A stretch of DNA of 64,000 nucleotides from Microbulbifer yueqingensis (GCF_900100355.1 NZ_FNFH01000004.1:186001-250000), one strand, 5' to 3'. Numbered from the stretch's first letter, positions 1 to 13,068 are shown. Numbers and translations are program-made. The notes: generated by a model not told the origin, from the sequence alone.

Positions 1-288
1 GGCCTGGAACGGTTTCTTGCCACCAATCAGGCCGCCACTGAATGTCCAGTTGATATCCAGCAGGGAGAACACCCGCCAGTTATCCAGCATCTTCACCCAT
101 TTCTCCAATTTGTCGAGGCAACCCGCGGCATAGGCTGAGCCGACAAACGCGCCCATGGAAGAGCCGGCGATCACCTGGGGGCGAATTCCCATTTCGTCCA
201 GTGCGCTCAGCACGCCGATATGGGCAAAGCCTTTGGCGGCGCCGCTGCCGAGGGCAATCCCGACACGGGGTTGCGTAGAAGAGGTCAT
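1..288 (-). CDS. Patatin-like phospholipase, RssA type (partial, C-terminus beyond window)
   Basis: The first 96 residues are encoded here, starting at ATG 288-286 and running off the left edge of the window. The N-terminus carries the glycine-rich oxyanion-hole segment GSGAAKGFAHIG (residues 14-25) and the nucleophile elbow GSSMG (42-46, Ser44), the two hallmarks of the bacterial patatin/RssA family of serine acyl hydrolases. The catalytic Asp would lie in the missing part. It follows the atp operon on the same strand, with a terminator-like hairpin in between, so it is probably a separate transcription unit. Substrate unknown. Confidence 0.88.
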   Translation of the reverse strand, partial: MTSSTQPRVGIALGSGAAKGFAHIGVLSALDEMGIRPQVIAGSSMGAFVGSAYAAGCLDKLEKWVKMLDNWRVFSLLDINWTFSGGLIGGKKPFQA

Positions 289-410
289 GTAATGCTCCGA
301 TGCTGTCTTGCCAGGGCGGACAAAACCGGTGAGGAGTGAACCAGGCTGGGGATGCCCCTCACCGCATTTCAGCCAGATGGAAACGCGCGTGGAGACAGCC
401 CAAGACACAA

Positions 411-436
411 AAAAAGCAGCCGGAGCTGCTTTTTTT
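411..436 (-). terminator. Rho-independent terminator of the atp operon
   Basis: Stem GCAGC (416-420), loop CGGA, stem GCTGC (425-429), flanked by five A on one side and seven T on the other. Read on the minus strand this is a stem followed by a U-tract, 26 bp after the atpC stop codon. The A/T symmetry means it could act in both directions. Confidence 0.8.
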
Positions 437-461
437 CCACTGGGTGATCGGTAAGAGCGTC

Positions 462-881
462 TTACTTACCGGCCGCCTTGCGGATAGCCTGCAGGGTACG
501 CAGGCGCGCTTCGGCCTCGGCCAGCTGCGCGGAGATGCGGGCGTAGTCGATCTCGGAGGGCGCCTGGTGCAGGGCGTGGGCCGCTTCTTCGCGGGCCTTC
601 TGCGCGGCTTCCTCGTCAATCTCGCGCTCGGCGACATCGGCCAGGATGGTGACCATATTGGGCTGCACCTCGGCGTAACCGCCGCGGACGAACAACACCT
701 CTTCCTCACCACCCTGCTTGATGATGCGCACAGGACCCGGCTTCAGCGCTGTGAGCAGCTGGGCATGGCCGTAGGAAATGCCCAGTTCACCCTCGACACC
801 GGTGACAACAACCAGCTCCACCAGCCCGGAGAACAGGGATTCCTCAGCGCTCACGATATCGCAATGTACAGTCATAGCCAT
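462..881 (-). CDS. atpC: ATP synthase F1 subunit epsilon
   Basis: 139 residues, the usual length. The product is the epsilon subunit of the F1 central stalk, which couples rotation to catalysis and can inhibit ATP hydrolysis through its C-terminal helices. The N-terminal beta-sandwich begins [19 protein letters not shown], and the region [22 protein letters not shown] is the typical end of that domain. The helical C-terminus includes [22 protein letters not shown]. Last gene of the operon, 81 bp after atpD. Confidence 0.98.
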   Translation of the reverse strand: MAMTVHCDIVSAEESLFSGLVELVVVTGVEGELGISYGHAQLLTALKPGPVRIIKQGGEEEVLFVRGGYAEVQPNMVTILADVAEREIDEEAAQKAREEAAHALHQAPSEIDYARISAQLAEAEARLRTLQAIRKAAGK

Positions 882-962
882 AAGGCTACCTCATTCTCTG
901 CTGTTTGCCTTGCGAATTCCCGCCGCCGCGCCCGAAAGGGCGGGCGGCGGTGAGTTCCGCGC

Positions 963-2390
<1,428 letters not shown>

Positions 2391-2409
2391 TCAAAATTCG
2401 TTCTGCCGC

Positions 2410-3270
2410 TTAAACCGCTGCGGCGCCGCCCACAATCTCGGACAGCTCCTGGGTAATGGCCGCCTGGCGCGCCTTGTTGTACACAAGCTGCAGCGCGTCG
2501 ATCAGCTCGCCGGCATTGTCGGTGGCGCTCTTCATGGCAATCATGCGCGCTGCCTGTTCACAGGCCTTGTTCTCGACCACGGCCTGGTACACCTGCGATT
2601 CGATGTAACGCGCCAGCAGTCCGTCCAGCAGTTCCACCGGCTCGGGCTCATACAGGTAGTCCCAGTTGTGCTTGAGCTGGTCGTTGTCCTCTTTGGGCAA
2701 CGGCAGCAGCTGCTGCACGCGCGGCTTCTGCGACATGGTGTTGACGAACTCGTTGGACACCAGGAACAGGCGGTCGATTTCGCCGGACGAGAAGCGATCC
2801 ATCATGACCTTCACCGAGCCGATCAGCTTGTTCGCCTGCGGGTTGTCGCCCACGTCACGCAGGGCCGCGACCACCTTGCCGCCGATGCTGCTGAAGAAGC
2901 TGGCTGCCTTGTTACCGACCGCGCAGATCTCCACATCGACGCCACGCTCTGACCACGCCTGCATGTCGCGGATGGCTGCCTTGAACATGTTGATGTTCAG
3001 GCCGCCACAGAGCCCGCGGTCGGTGGATACCAGGATGAATCCAACCCGCTTGGCCTCGCGCTCCTGCAGGTAGATGTGCTGGTATTCGGCCGATGCGTTG
3101 GCGACGTGGCCGATCACCGCGCGTATGCGCTGGGCGTAGGGACGCCCCAGAGCCATGCGATCCTGAGCCTTCCGCATCTTACTCGCCGCGACCATTTCCA
3201 TCGCGGAGGTAATTTTCTGCGTGCTCTTGATGCTGGCAATTTTTGTGCGTACTTCTTTTCCGCCTGCCAT
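2410..3270 (-). CDS. atpG: ATP synthase F1 subunit gamma
   Basis: 286 residues, full length. Central rotor shaft of F1. The N-terminal coiled-coil signature [20 protein letters not shown] and the C-terminal helix with [18 protein letters not shown] and [13 protein letters not shown] are conserved. A Rossmann-like middle domain contains [14 protein letters not shown]. It sits 63 bp after atpA and 34 bp before atpD. Confidence 0.99.
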   Translation of the reverse strand: MAGGKEVRTKIASIKSTQKITSAMEMVAASKMRKAQDRMALGRPYAQRIRAVIGHVANASAEYQHIYLQEREAKRVGFILVSTDRGLCGGLNINMFKAAIRDMQAWSERGVDVEICAVGNKAASFFSSIGGKVVAALRDVGDNPQANKLIGSVKVMMDRFSSGEIDRLFLVSNEFVNTMSQKPRVQQLLPLPKEDNDQLKHNWDYLYEPEPVELLDGLLARYIESQVYQAVVENKACEQAARMIAMKSATDNAGELIDALQLVYNKARQAAITQELSEIVGGAAAV

Positions 3271-3333
3271 AGTGATTTACCCTTTTGCCTACCCCCGGTC
3301 CCGCTCCCGTTTCAGGGCGGGACCGGAGCATGA

Positions 3334-4878
3334 TTACCAGCTACCGGTAGCGACGAATTTCTCGATGGCTGCCTTGAAGGCTGCATCGATCTCATCGTTG
3401 TAGTCGCCAGTGCTGTTCACCTTTTCCATCAGCTCTGCGTGTTCGCTGTTCATGTAAGCGTGCAGGGCAGATTCGAAATCCAGCACCTTGTTGACTTCCA
3501 CGTCCTTCAGGTAACCCTTGTCGGCAGCGTAAACAGAAACCGCCATCTCGGCGATGGAGAGCGGGGAGTACTGCTTCTGCTTCATCAGCTCGGTAACGCG
3601 CTCACCGTGGTCCAGCTGTGCCTTGGTGGCTTCATCCAGGTCGGAGGCGAACTGGGAGAAGGCCGCCAGCTCGCGGTACTGGGCGAGGGCGGTACGGATA
3701 CCACCAGACAGCTTTTTGATGATCTTGGTCTGCGCGGAACCACCCACACGGGATACGGAGATACCCGGGTTGATGGCCGGGCGGATACCGGCGTTGAACA
3801 GGTCGGTCTCCAGGAAGATCTGGCCGTCGGTAATGGAGATCACGTTGGTCGGTACGAACGCGGAAACGTCACCGGCCTGGGTCTCGATGATCGGCAGGGC
3901 GGTCAGGGAGCCGGTCTTGCCTTTCACTTCACCATTGGTGAACTTTTCCACGTAGTCGGCGTTAACACGCGCGGCGCGCTCCAGCAGGCGGGAGTGCAGG
4001 TAGAAAACGTCACCGGGATAGGCTTCACGGCCCGGGGGACGCTTCAGCAGCAGGGAGATCTGGCGGTAAGCCCAGGCCTGCTTGGTGAGGTCGTCGTAAA
4101 TGATCAGGGCGTCTTCACCGCGGTCGCGGAAGTACTCGCCCATGGTGCAGCCCACGTACGGCGCCAGGAACTGCATGGAAGCAGGGTCGGCAGCACCGGC
4201 GGCAACCACGATGGTGTGGTCCATGGCACCGTGCTCTTCCAGCTTGCGCACCACGTTGGCGATGGACGACTGCTTCTGGCCCACGGCAACGTAGATACAC
4301 TTAATGCCGGTGCCTTTCTGGTTGATGATGGTGTCGATAGCCACCGCGGACTTACCGATCTGGCGGTCACCGATGATCAGCTCCCGCTGGCCGCGGCCGA
4401 TCGGGATCATGGTGTCCACTGCCTTCAGGCCGGTCTGCACGGGCTGGTCAACGGACTGGCGGGCGATAACGCCGGGAGCCACTTTTTCCACCGCGTCGGT
4501 CAGGTCGGTGTTGAGCGGGCCCTTGCCATCAATCGGGTTGCCCAGTGCGTCCACCACGCGTCCAAGCAGCTCCGGGCCAACCGGGGCTTCCAGGATGCGG
4601 CCGGTGCAACGGCACTTCTGGCCTTCGGCCAGGGACTTGTAGTCGCCCAGGATAACGGCGCCCACGGAGTCGCGCTCGAGGTTCAGCGCCATACCGTAGA
4701 CGCCGCCGTCGAACTCGATCATCTCACCGAACATCACGTCGGCGAGGCCGTGGATGCGGACGATACCGTCAGACACGGAAACAATGGTGCCCTCGGTCCG
4801 GGCCTGGGTGGCCACATCGAGACTCTCGATGCGGCTCTTGATAATTTCACTGATCTCAGAGGGATTCAGTTGCTGCAT
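3334..4878 (-). CDS. atpA: ATP synthase F1 subunit alpha
   Basis: 514 residues. Non-catalytic nucleotide-binding subunit alternating with beta in F1. Walker A is GDRQIGKS at 170-177. The conserved start [17 protein letters not shown] and the C-terminal [15 protein letters not shown] match gammaproteobacterial AtpA. The arginine finger lies in the region [10 protein letters not shown]. The opposite strand has a long open frame, which is a shadow of this gene's high-GC codons. Confidence 0.99.
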   Translation of the reverse strand: MQQLNPSEISEIIKSRIESLDVATQARTEGTIVSVSDGIVRIHGLADVMFGEMIEFDGGVYGMALNLERDSVGAVILGDYKSLAEGQKCRCTGRILEAPVGPELLGRVVDALGNPIDGKGPLNTDLTDAVEKVAPGVIARQSVDQPVQTGLKAVDTMIPIGRGQRELIIGDRQIGKSAVAIDTIINQKGTGIKCIYVAVGQKQSSIANVVRKLEEHGAMDHTIVVAAGAADPASMQFLAPYVGCTMGEYFRDRGEDALIIYDDLTKQAWAYRQISLLLKRPPGREAYPGDVFYLHSRLLERAARVNADYVEKFTNGEVKGKTGSLTALPIIETQAGDVSAFVPTNVISITDGQIFLETDLFNAGIRPAINPGISVSRVGGSAQTKIIKKLSGGIRTALAQYRELAAFSQFASDLDEATKAQLDHGERVTELMKQKQYSPLSIAEMAVSVYAADKGYLKDVEVNKVLDFESALHAYMNSEHAELMEKVNSTGDYNDEIDAAFKAAIEKFVATGSW

Positions 4879-4929
4879 GCTCTGTTCCTCAAGTTCCCAA
4901 ATGCCGGAAATGACGTCCGGGAAAGTTGT

Positions 4930-5466
4930 TTAGGAGTTCATCGCCTCGGCGAGCTTGGCCAGTCGGCCGCGCACAGTGCCATCGATGACTGTATCGCCGG
5001 CGCGCACGATCGCGCCGCCCAGGAGACTCTCGTCGACGGCGCTGTGCAACTGCACTTCGCGGCCGAACTTCTTGCTGAGTGCCTGGGTCAGCTGCTGCGC
5101 CTGCGCTTCGCTGAGCGGGCGCGCTGAGGCGACTTCCACCTCAAGGGTGGCTTCAGCCTGTGCCTTGAGCTCTTCAAACAGCTCATAAATCTCCGGCAGG
5201 AGCGGCAGGCGGTGATTTTCCGCCAGCAGCTTCAGGAAGTTCTTGCCGGATTCGCTGAGGTCATCTGAACAGATGGACAGGAATTTTTCTGCGCGTTCGT
5301 CGGCGGTGAGCTGCGGGTTCTCCAGCATCTCACCGACTTTTTCGCTTTGGCTGACCGCGGCTGCCGTCGCCAGCGCAGTACTCCAGCCACCGAGATCGGA
5401 GGCTTCCTGCGCGTAGGCGAACGCCGCTTTGGCGTAGGGCCGGGCCAGTGTGCTGAGTTCCGCCAT
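4930..5466 (-). CDS. atpH: ATP synthase F1 subunit delta
   Basis: 178 residues. The product connects the alpha3beta3 head with the peripheral stalk (OSCP homologue). The N-terminal helical domain begins MAELSTLARPYAKAAFAYA, a standard AtpH opening. The C-terminal signature LLGGAIVRAGDTVIDGTVRG is intact. It lies 12 bp after atpF and 51 bp before atpA, so all three were probably translated from one message. Confidence 0.98.
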   Translation of the reverse strand: MAELSTLARPYAKAAFAYAQEASDLGGWSTALATAAAVSQSEKVGEMLENPQLTADERAEKFLSICSDDLSESGKNFLKLLAENHRLPLLPEIYELFEELKAQAEATLEVEVASARPLSEAQAQQLTQALSKKFGREVQLHSAVDESLLGGAIVRAGDTVIDGTVRGRLAKLAEAMNS

Positions 5467-5478
5467 GGGGTTCCTCGC

Positions 5479-5949
5479 TTACAGCTCGGCTGCCAGTTTG
5501 TCGATCAGGTCGTCGTGCGCCTTGGCATCGATATTTACCGAGAGGATCTTTTCGGCACCGAGCACCGACAGGGCGGCGACGCGGCTGCGCAGCTGCTCCT
5601 TGGCTCGGTTAACCTCTTGCTCGATCTCGGCTTTGGCTGCGGCCTTCAGGCGATCACCTTCTTCGACAGCGGCCTGCTTGGCCTCGTCGAGGATCTGGTT
5701 GGCACGCTTGTTGGCGCCATCGATGATTTCCGCAGCCTGCTCCTTGGCTTGCTTGAGCTGATCAGCGGCTTTGCGCTGGGCAAGCTCGAGGTCCTTACCG
5801 GCACGCTCGGCCTCTTCCAGGCCCTGGGCAATCTTCTGCTCGCGCTCCTGCATGACGCCGAGAAGGGGCGGCCACACGTACTTCCAGCAGAACCACACGA
5901 AGACCAGGAATGTAATCGACTGGCCTATTAGAGTCAGGTTGATATTCAC
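5479..5949 (-). CDS. atpF: ATP synthase Fo subunit b
   Basis: 156 residues, the usual length of gammaproteobacterial b subunits. One N-terminal membrane helix (about residues 5-25, [19 protein letters not shown]) is followed by a long charged helix rich in Ala, Glu, Lys and Arg that forms the peripheral-stalk coiled coil. Sits between atpE and atpH. Confidence 0.98.
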   Translation of the reverse strand: MNINLTLIGQSITFLVFVWFCWKYVWPPLLGVMQEREQKIAQGLEEAERAGKDLELAQRKAADQLKQAKEQAAEIIDGANKRANQILDEAKQAAVEEGDRLKAAAKAEIEQEVNRAKEQLRSRVAALSVLGAEKILSVNIDAKAHDDLIDKLAAEL

Positions 5950-6001
5950 ACCGACACCTCTTGCTCTTTAAAAGGGGTTAAGGGCAATTGGAACGATGGA
6001 A

Positions 6002-7261
<1,260 letters not shown>

Positions 7262-7298
7262 TCAGCACTCAATCAATTGAATTTGTCGTTTGCGCCGG

Positions 7299-7661
7299 TC
7301 AGCGGACCAGGCGCGCCACCAACAGCCACTGCAGCACAACGCAGGAGCCGTAGCTGATAAACAGCGCGGCCGCATCGAGCGGCCTGACCACGGCAAACAC
7401 TGCCGCAAACCCCGCCAGGGTCAGGATAAACTTGCCCGTCTCCGCCCGGTAAAAGGACTCTACCACCCGGTGGGCTGCCCGGGCGCCCCGATGACGGAAC
7501 GCGCGATAGCCGAAATAAGCGTTGGGCAGCGCGCACAATGCACCGCCGATCCACACCGACAGCGCGGTCACCGGCCGGCCGCCAAAATGCAATACCGCAC
7601 CCGCCAGCGATACCAGCAGCAGCTGCACCGCGGCAATCAACAACACCGGGGGTTTGTACAT
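7299..7661 (-). CDS. atpI: ATP synthase assembly protein AtpI (subunit I)
   Basis: About 120 residues with four hydrophobic segments and the conserved inner part SVWIGGALCALPNAYFGYRAF, as in AtpI, a membrane factor that helps c-ring assembly or stability. I chose the ATG at 7661 (MYKPPVLL). An in-frame TTG at 7682 would add MVGKVPP, and neither start has a strong ribosome binding site. First gene of the operon, 43 bp before atpB. Confidence 0.85.
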   Translation of the reverse strand: MYKPPVLLIAAVQLLLVSLAGAVLHFGGRPVTALSVWIGGALCALPNAYFGYRAFRHRGARAAHRVVESFYRAETGKFILTLAGFAAVFAVVRPLDAAALFISYGSCVVLQWLLVARLVR

Positions 7662-7716
7662 AGGCGGGACTTTGCCGACCAAATTAGCGCTTTCCGCCCA
7701 ATTTTTGGGCGAGCGA

Positions 7717-7746
7717 ATTATAGGAGTAACCGCGTTGTCGGTTCAA
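7717..7746 (-). promoter_or_regulatory. Sigma-70-type promoter of the atp operon
   Basis: On the minus strand a perfect -10 TATAAT (7722-7717) is preceded by TTGAAC (7746-7741) with an 18-bp spacer. Transcription should start near 7710. A 7-bp stem (CGCCCAA/TTGGGCG, 7695-7711, three-base loop) therefore falls at the very 5' end of the message, where such hairpins can protect RNA from decay. Start site and stabilising role are inference. Confidence 0.7.
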
Positions 7747-7864
7747 CTGCAAAATCAGCCCAACTTAACCTGTTTTCGGTGTTTTTTCGTAGCAGAATCG
7801 GCGGGTGGTGAGCATTCACCAACATGCCTCGACGCCCACTTGTGAGGCGCGCATTTCCGCAGGC

Positions 7865-8764
7865 TCAGTCCTCGCGGTACCCGAGGTGGGCGAGGATGCC
7901 ATCCAGCTCATCGAGACTGTTGTACTTGAGTACCAGCTTGCCCACCCCCTTCTCGTTGTGGTCGATGCTCACCGGGACGCCGACTTTCTCCGACAGCCGC
8001 TCACTCAGGCGGCGAATGTTCGGGTCTTCTTTCGGTTTGGCCGGGGCGGGGTTCTGGGCCTGCTGCTGCAGGCGGCGGACGAGGGCCTCGGTCTGGCGCA
8101 CGGTGAGCCCCTTGTCCACAACCTGCCTGGCGGCGGCACGCTGGGCGTCGCCACCGAGGCCCAGCAGGGCCTTGGCATGGCCGAATTCCAGGTCGCCACG
8201 CTCGAGGAATGTGCGCACATCCTCGGTCAGGCTGAGCAGGCGCAACAGGTTGGTCACCGCCGTGCGGGATTTGCCCACAGCCTCGGCCACCTGCTGCTGG
8301 GTGAGTTCGAACTCATCCTGCAGGCGCTTGAGGGCCATGGCCTCCTCGACCGGATTCAGGTCCTCGCGCTGGATATTCTCGATCAGCGCCATGGCGATGG
8401 CGGCCTCGTCGGGCACGTCACGCACCAGCGCCGGGACCCGGTCCAGTTCCGCCAGCTGTGCAGCGCGCCAGCGACGCTCACCGGCAATGATCTCGTAGGC
8501 CTGTTCGCCTACCGGCCGAACCACGATCGGCTGCATGATGCCCTGGGCGCGGATCGAATCCGCCAGCTCCTGCAGGGACTCCTGGGGGAAGTCGCGACGC
8601 GGCTGGTAGCGGCCGCGCTGCAGGAATTCGATCGGCAGTTCGCGCAGCTCGCCATCGACGGCCTCCGCGTTACCGCTGCCGGTTGCCATGGCGATGGCCT
8701 GGCTGGCCTCGCCACTGATCAGGTGGGACAGGTTCCTGCCCAACCCCTTGCGCCTGGTGGCCAT
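7865..8764 (-). CDS. parB: Chromosome partitioning protein ParB
   Basis: 299 residues. The N-terminal domain contains the CTP-binding GERRWRAA motif (95-102) followed by ENIQREDLNP (129-138). A helix-turn-helix (about 150-175, LTQQQVAEAVGKSRTAVTNLL) should read parS, and a C-terminal dimer domain ends the protein. It starts with the typical MATRRKGLGRNL and lies 16 bp after parA. Two perfect parS palindromes occur in recF at 20745 and 21390. Confidence 0.97.
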   Translation of the reverse strand: MATRRKGLGRNLSHLISGEASQAIAMATGSGNAEAVDGELRELPIEFLQRGRYQPRRDFPQESLQELADSIRAQGIMQPIVVRPVGEQAYEIIAGERRWRAAQLAELDRVPALVRDVPDEAAIAMALIENIQREDLNPVEEAMALKRLQDEFELTQQQVAEAVGKSRTAVTNLLRLLSLTEDVRTFLERGDLEFGHAKALLGLGGDAQRAAARQVVDKGLTVRQTEALVRRLQQQAQNPAPAKPKEDPNIRRLSERLSEKVGVPVSIDHNEKGVGKLVLKYNSLDELDGILAHLGYRED

Positions 8765-8780
8765 AGTGTCTTACCTCAAA

Positions 8781-9581
8781 TTAAACGGCTTCCGCCACCG
8801 GGCGGGACGAATTCTGGTTGGCGGCGTGGCGGCGGGTCATCTCGCCGGCCAGCGCCAGGTAGGCAATGGCACCCTTGGAGTGCTTGTCGTACTCCAGCGC
8901 CGGCTTGCCGTAGCTGGGTGCCTCGGCCAGCCGCACGTTACGGGGAATGCAGGTCCGGTAGAGACGCTCGCCGAAGTACTCGGACAACTGCTCGGAAACG
9001 TCACTGGTAAGGCTGTTGCGCGGGTCGTACATGGTGCGCAGGATGCCCTCGATGCGCAGCTCGGGGTTCGCCGCCCGCTGGATCTGGGTGATGGTGTCGA
9101 TCAGCGCCGACAGCCCCTCAAGGGCGTAATACTCGCACTGCATGGGAATCAGTACGCCATTGGCCGCACAGAGGGCATTGACCGTGAGCATGTTGAGGGA
9201 GGGCGGGCAGTCGACCACGACATAGTCGTAGTCACCGGCGATCGGGCGCAGGGCCTTGCGCAACCGCGACTCGCGGCCCTCCATGTCGAGGAGCTCCACC
9301 TCCGCCGCGGACAGGTCGCCGTTGGCCGGCAGCAGGTCAAAACCGCTCTCGGTGGTGACGATCGCATCCCGCGCCGCCGCTTCGCCGGCCAGCACATCGT
9401 AAGACGAGATTGCCAGCTGGCTCTTGTCCACACCGCTGCCCATGGTGGCGTTGCCCTGCGGGTCCAGGTCGATCAGCAGTACGCGGCGACGGCTCGCGAT
9501 CAGGGAGGCGGCCAGGTTGACGCAGGTGGTGGTCTTGCCCACACCGCCTTTCTGGTTGGCTACGGCAAATATCTTGCTCAA
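8781..9581 (-). CDS. parA: Chromosome partitioning ATPase ParA (Soj)
   Basis: 266 residues starting at TTG 9581 (MSKIFAVANQKGGVGK). This start matches Pseudomonas ParA/Soj, and AGGA lies a few bases upstream. An upstream in-frame ATG at 9653 would add 24 Arg/Gly-rich residues not typical of the family. The deviant Walker A KGGVGKTT is at 11-18, and the later motif VVVDCPPSLNMLT is present. ParA binds DNA non-specifically and moves ParB-parS complexes. Confidence 0.95.
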   Translation of the reverse strand: MSKIFAVANQKGGVGKTTTCVNLAASLIASRRRVLLIDLDPQGNATMGSGVDKSQLAISSYDVLAGEAAARDAIVTTESGFDLLPANGDLSAAEVELLDMEGRESRLRKALRPIAGDYDYVVVDCPPSLNMLTVNALCAANGVLIPMQCEYYALEGLSALIDTITQIQRAANPELRIEGILRTMYDPRNSLTSDVSEQLSEYFGERLYRTCIPRNVRLAEAPSYGKPALEYDKHSKGAIAYLALAGEMTRRHAANQNSSRPVAEAV

Positions 9582-9751
9582 GGTTCTTGTCCTTTGTTCT
9601 CCCCGGGGACGCCCTCCCTGAAGTCGCCCGGGTCGCACGGCATTGGCCGGCATCAGCAGGCGCCACCCGCCAGGCGGGCGCGCGCAGGTCTCGGAATCTG
9701 GTTCTGAAAACTGGTAGTTTCAGCGCGGGATTTACGCCAGGCTGCCGCCTT

Positions 9752-10384
9752 TCACTCGCGGCAGAGAACGATGAGGTGGCGATCCGCATCGCAACCCGGT
9801 ACCGACAGGGGATGCACCTGCTCGACCTTAATCCCTTTTGCAAGTGCGCTCAACTCATCTTCGGGCCACTTGCCCTTCATAGCGTAAAACCTGCCACCCT
9901 CGGTTAGCAAGTGCTCACACCAGGTTACCATGTCAGCCACAGAGGCGAACGCCCGTGAAACCACGCCGGCAAATTTCTGCGGTGGCTGGTAGGCCTCCAC
10001 CCGCTCATTCACCACCGTGACGTTGGGCAGCGGCAGCTGGCTCGCCACCTGGAACAGGAAACGGGTCTTCTTGCCGTTGCTGTCGAGCAGGGTGATGGGC
10101 CGGTCCGGGTAAATGATCGCCAGCGGGATACCCGGCAGGCCGCCACCGCTACCCACATCGATCAATGGCTCGTCGGCGGCCCCGCAGAGCTTTACCACGC
10201 TGAGGCTGTCGATGATGTGGCGCTCCAGCATCTGGGCCGGGTCGCGTATCGCCGACAGGTTGTAGGCGGCATTCCAGCGGGCGAACAGCGCCAGGTAGTG
10301 CAGCAGCTTGTCCTGCTGTTCGCGCGACAGTTCCACGCCCATCGCGGCCGCGGCCTGGCACAGGCGCGGGCGGAATTCTTCCAT
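9752..10384 (-). CDS. rsmG: 16S rRNA (guanine527-N7)-methyltransferase RsmG
   Basis: 210 residues, usual length. Class I SAM-binding motif DVGSGGGLPGI at about 76-86, preceded by the family signature AYNLSAIRDPAQMLERHIIDSL. The product methylates N7 of G527 in 16S rRNA. It lies in the conserved mnmG-rsmG-parA-parB order. The 94 bp between it and mnmG contain a GC-rich imperfect hairpin (around 10440-10470). Confidence 0.97.
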   Translation of the reverse strand: MEEFRPRLCQAAAAMGVELSREQQDKLLHYLALFARWNAAYNLSAIRDPAQMLERHIIDSLSVVKLCGAADEPLIDVGSGGGLPGIPLAIIYPDRPITLLDSNGKKTRFLFQVASQLPLPNVTVVNERVEAYQPPQKFAGVVSRAFASVADMVTWCEHLLTEGGRFYAMKGKWPEDELSALAKGIKVEQVHPLSVPGCDADRHLIVLCRE

Positions 10385-10479
10385 CTGCAGAGAAATTGTC
10401 GGATCCCCCGATTTGCCCCCTGGGGCAGCTGTAACTTACCGCAGCAGGCGCCGCCGGGCGCTGCCGCAAAACTCCCGTG

Positions 10480-12369
10480 CTAGCCGGCCTTCTTGCGCGT
10501 CAGCAGACCGCGCTTCTTCAGCTGGATCAGCAACAGCGACACCGCCGCGGGAGTCACTCCCGGTATGCGCGAGGCCCGGGCCAGGGTATCGGGGCGGGTG
10601 TCGCCCAGCTTCTGCTTTACCTCGCTCGACAGGCCCGAGACCTCGCTGTAATCGAAATCCGCCGGAATGGGCGTGTCCTCATAGGCCTGCAGGCGCTCGA
10701 TTTCATCGCGCTGGCGATCGATATAGCCCGCGTACTTGGCGGCAATCTCCACCTGCTCGGCAACGCGCTCATCTTCCACAGCCTGCCCCTTGAGGTCCGC
10801 AACATCGCGATAGCCCAGCTCCGGGCGGCGCAGCAGGTCCATGAGGTTGTACTCCCGCCCGAGCGGTTGCGGCAGGCGGGTCTCGACCCGGGCGGCCTGC
10901 GGCGTGCCCGGGTGGACCCACGTCTCACGCAGGCGCTGCTCCTCGCGCGCGATGCCCTCGCGCTTCTCGCAGAAGGCCTCCCAGCGCGCGTCCGGGACCA
11001 GTCCCAGCTCACGCCCTTTTTCGGTCAGGCGCAGGTCGGCATTGTCCTCACGCAGCAGCAGGCGGTATTCGGCGCGGCTGGTGAACATGCGATACGGCTC
11101 TTTGGTACCGCTGGTGATCAGGTCATCGACCAGCACACCCAGGTAAGCTTCGTCGCGGCGCGGGCACCAGGCCTCGCGCTCCTGCGCACGCAGCGCGGCG
11201 TTGGTTCCCGCCAGCAAGCCCTGGGCAGCCGCCTCCTCGTAGCCGGTGGTCCCGTTGATCTGGCCGGCGAAAAACAGACCTTCGATAAACCTGGTCTCGA
11301 GCGACGGCTTCAGGTCGCGCGGGTCGAAGAAGTCATACTCTATTGCGTAGCCGGGACGGGTGATATGGGCCCGCTCGAAACCGGGGATGGATTGCACCAG
11401 GTCCACCTGTACATCGAAGGGCAGGCTGGTCGAGATCCCGTTCGGGTAGAGCTCGTTGGTGGTCAGCCCCTCCGGTTCAACGAAAATCTGGTGGCTGTCC
11501 TTGTCGGCAAAGCGGTGCACCTTGTCCTCGATGGAGGGGCAATAGCGCGGCCCCACGCCCTCGATAACACCGGAAAACATTGGCGAGCGGTCCAGGCCGC
11601 CGCGGATGACGTCATGGGTGCGGGTATTGGTGTGGGTTATCCAGCAACAGACCTGGCGTGGGTGCTGGGCCCGCTCCCCGAGGTATGACATGACCGGGGT
11701 CGGTGTGTCCCCCCACTGCTCCTCCATCACGGAAAAGTCCACTGAGCGCGCATCGATGCGCGGCGGGGTGCCGGTCTTCAGTCGTTCAACCCTGAACGGC
11801 AACTCCCGCAAGCGCTCTGCCAGCGCGATCGAGGGCGGATCTCCGGCGCGACCGCCGGACAGGCTGTCGAGGCCGATATGAATGCGCCCCCCGAGAAAGG
11901 TACCGGCAGTAATGACGACGTTGCGGGCGCGGAAGCGTAGGCCGGCATTGGTTACCACGCCGACGACGCGATCCCCCTCCACGATGAGGTCATCGGCGGC
12001 CTGCTGGAAGATCTGCAGGTTGGCCTGGGCCTCGAGAGTCTCGCGAATGGCTGCGCGATACAGGGCACGGTCGGCCTGGGCGCGGGTAGCGCGCACAGCC
12101 GGTCCCTTGCGCGCATTCAGTACCCGGAACTGGATGCCGGCGCGGTCGGTGGCCGCCGCCATGGCTCCGCCCAGAGCGTCGACCTCCTTCACCAGGTGGC
12201 TCTTGCCGATACCGCCGATGGCCGGGTTGCATGACATCTGGCCCAGGGTGTCGATGTTATGGGTCAACAGCAGGGTGCTGGCACCCATGCGGGCCGCTGC
12301 CAGGCTGGCTTCGGTCCCGGCGTGTCCGCCGCCGATCACGATGACATCGTAGTTTTTGGGGAATTCCAT
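10480..12369 (-). CDS. mnmG: tRNA uridine-5-carboxymethylaminomethyl(34) synthesis protein MnmG
   Basis: 629 residues from ATG 12369, the same length as E. coli MnmG. An upstream in-frame start would add 19 residues and is rejected. FAD-binding GGGHAG lies at residues 13-18 ([15 protein letters not shown]), and the family motif [15 protein letters not shown] follows. With MnmE it installs the cmnm5 group on the wobble uridine of several tRNAs. It is transcribed away from the origin candidate, as gidA is in E. coli. Confidence 0.98.
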   Translation of the reverse strand: MEFPKNYDVIVIGGGHAGTEASLAAARMGASTLLLTHNIDTLGQMSCNPAIGGIGKSHLVKEVDALGGAMAAATDRAGIQFRVLNARKGPAVRATRAQADRALYRAAIRETLEAQANLQIFQQAADDLIVEGDRVVGVVTNAGLRFRARNVVITAGTFLGGRIHIGLDSLSGGRAGDPPSIALAERLRELPFRVERLKTGTPPRIDARSVDFSVMEEQWGDTPTPVMSYLGERAQHPRQVCCWITHTNTRTHDVIRGGLDRSPMFSGVIEGVGPRYCPSIEDKVHRFADKDSHQIFVEPEGLTTNELYPNGISTSLPFDVQVDLVQSIPGFERAHITRPGYAIEYDFFDPRDLKPSLETRFIEGLFFAGQINGTTGYEEAAAQGLLAGTNAALRAQEREAWCPRRDEAYLGVLVDDLITSGTKEPYRMFTSRAEYRLLLREDNADLRLTEKGRELGLVPDARWEAFCEKREGIAREEQRLRETWVHPGTPQAARVETRLPQPLGREYNLMDLLRRPELGYRDVADLKGQAVEDERVAEQVEIAAKYAGYIDRQRDEIERLQAYEDTPIPADFDYSEVSGLSSEVKQKLGDTRPDTLARASRIPGVTPAAVSLLLIQLKKRGLLTRKKAG

Positions 12370-12540
12370 AACCGCTGCACCAGGGGGCGTCTGTCTGAAA
12401 AGGGCGCACATTTTATAGCCAGCCACCGCTTACAGCAAATGGAGAAATGCGGGGGCAACTGACCGACCATCGCAATTGTAAGGTGGTCGCCAGGAGGTTA
12501 ATCCCCAGCTGGCGCTTCGATGCTTTCTACGCCATGCCCC

Positions 12541-12907
12541 CTCTTACACACTATTAAACTTATACATATGTATATAGGTATGTTGTTTAGATGTTGTTGT
12601 AATTATTAGGGCGGGCAGTTTCCTGTATAAGAGCGAAAAGGCTATATAAAACAATAGGTTAGCTATAGGGGTAGGTTGCCCATAACCCCTGTGCCGGCAG
12701 GGGTGCAATGGCGGTACGCGCCTGTGGACAGACGGGATAACTTTGCTGCCATTTCCCGGAAGCCGAACTTATACCCGGGTTCGCACGCAGGAAGTTGGCG
12801 TTTTATCCCCTTTTTTACCCACAGGGTGGGGGCATGGCGGGGTTCCTGTGGGTAAATTGGCACTGAAGTTGTAGTGGACCTGTGGGGAAACCGGGGGCTC
12901 TGGATAA
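12541..12907. other. Candidate oriC-type region upstream of mnmG
   Basis: The 699-bp gap 12370-13068 has no convincing gene. An AT-rich stretch (12541-12660) includes the perfect palindrome TATACATATGTATA (12561-12574). It is followed by a strong hairpin (ACCCCTG/CAGGGGT, 12685-12704) and DnaA-box-like 9-mers: TGTGGACAG (12723), TTATCCCCT (12803), TTACCCACA (12815), TGTGGGTAA (12847), TGTGGGGAA (12881) and TCTGGATAA (12899). TTTACCCACAGG (12814-12825) and CCTGTGGGTAAA (12845-12856) form an exact inverted repeat. E. coli oriC has the same position next to gidA, but none of these boxes is a perfect consensus. Confidence 0.5.
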
Positions 12908-13068
12908 CCCTGTGATCATTTGTGCGCAACTTCTGTGTTCAACGAGTGGAGTTCCGGGGGGCTTCTTTCTGGAGTGGTGGTTGCCGGGACGGCTGCAGCG
13001 GGGGGGAATAAGTTGGGAAGGCTTCGGTGCGCCGGACCCGGCGCACCGAAGCAGTGGTTTTGGGGGGA

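Noticed and set aside
3439-5127. A 562-codon open frame antisense to atpA/atpH.
   Set aside because: It is a shadow of high-GC codons of two conserved genes, and its predicted protein has no recognisable features.
10477-11688. A 403-codon open frame antisense to mnmG.
   Set aside because: Fully covered by conserved mnmG on the other strand.
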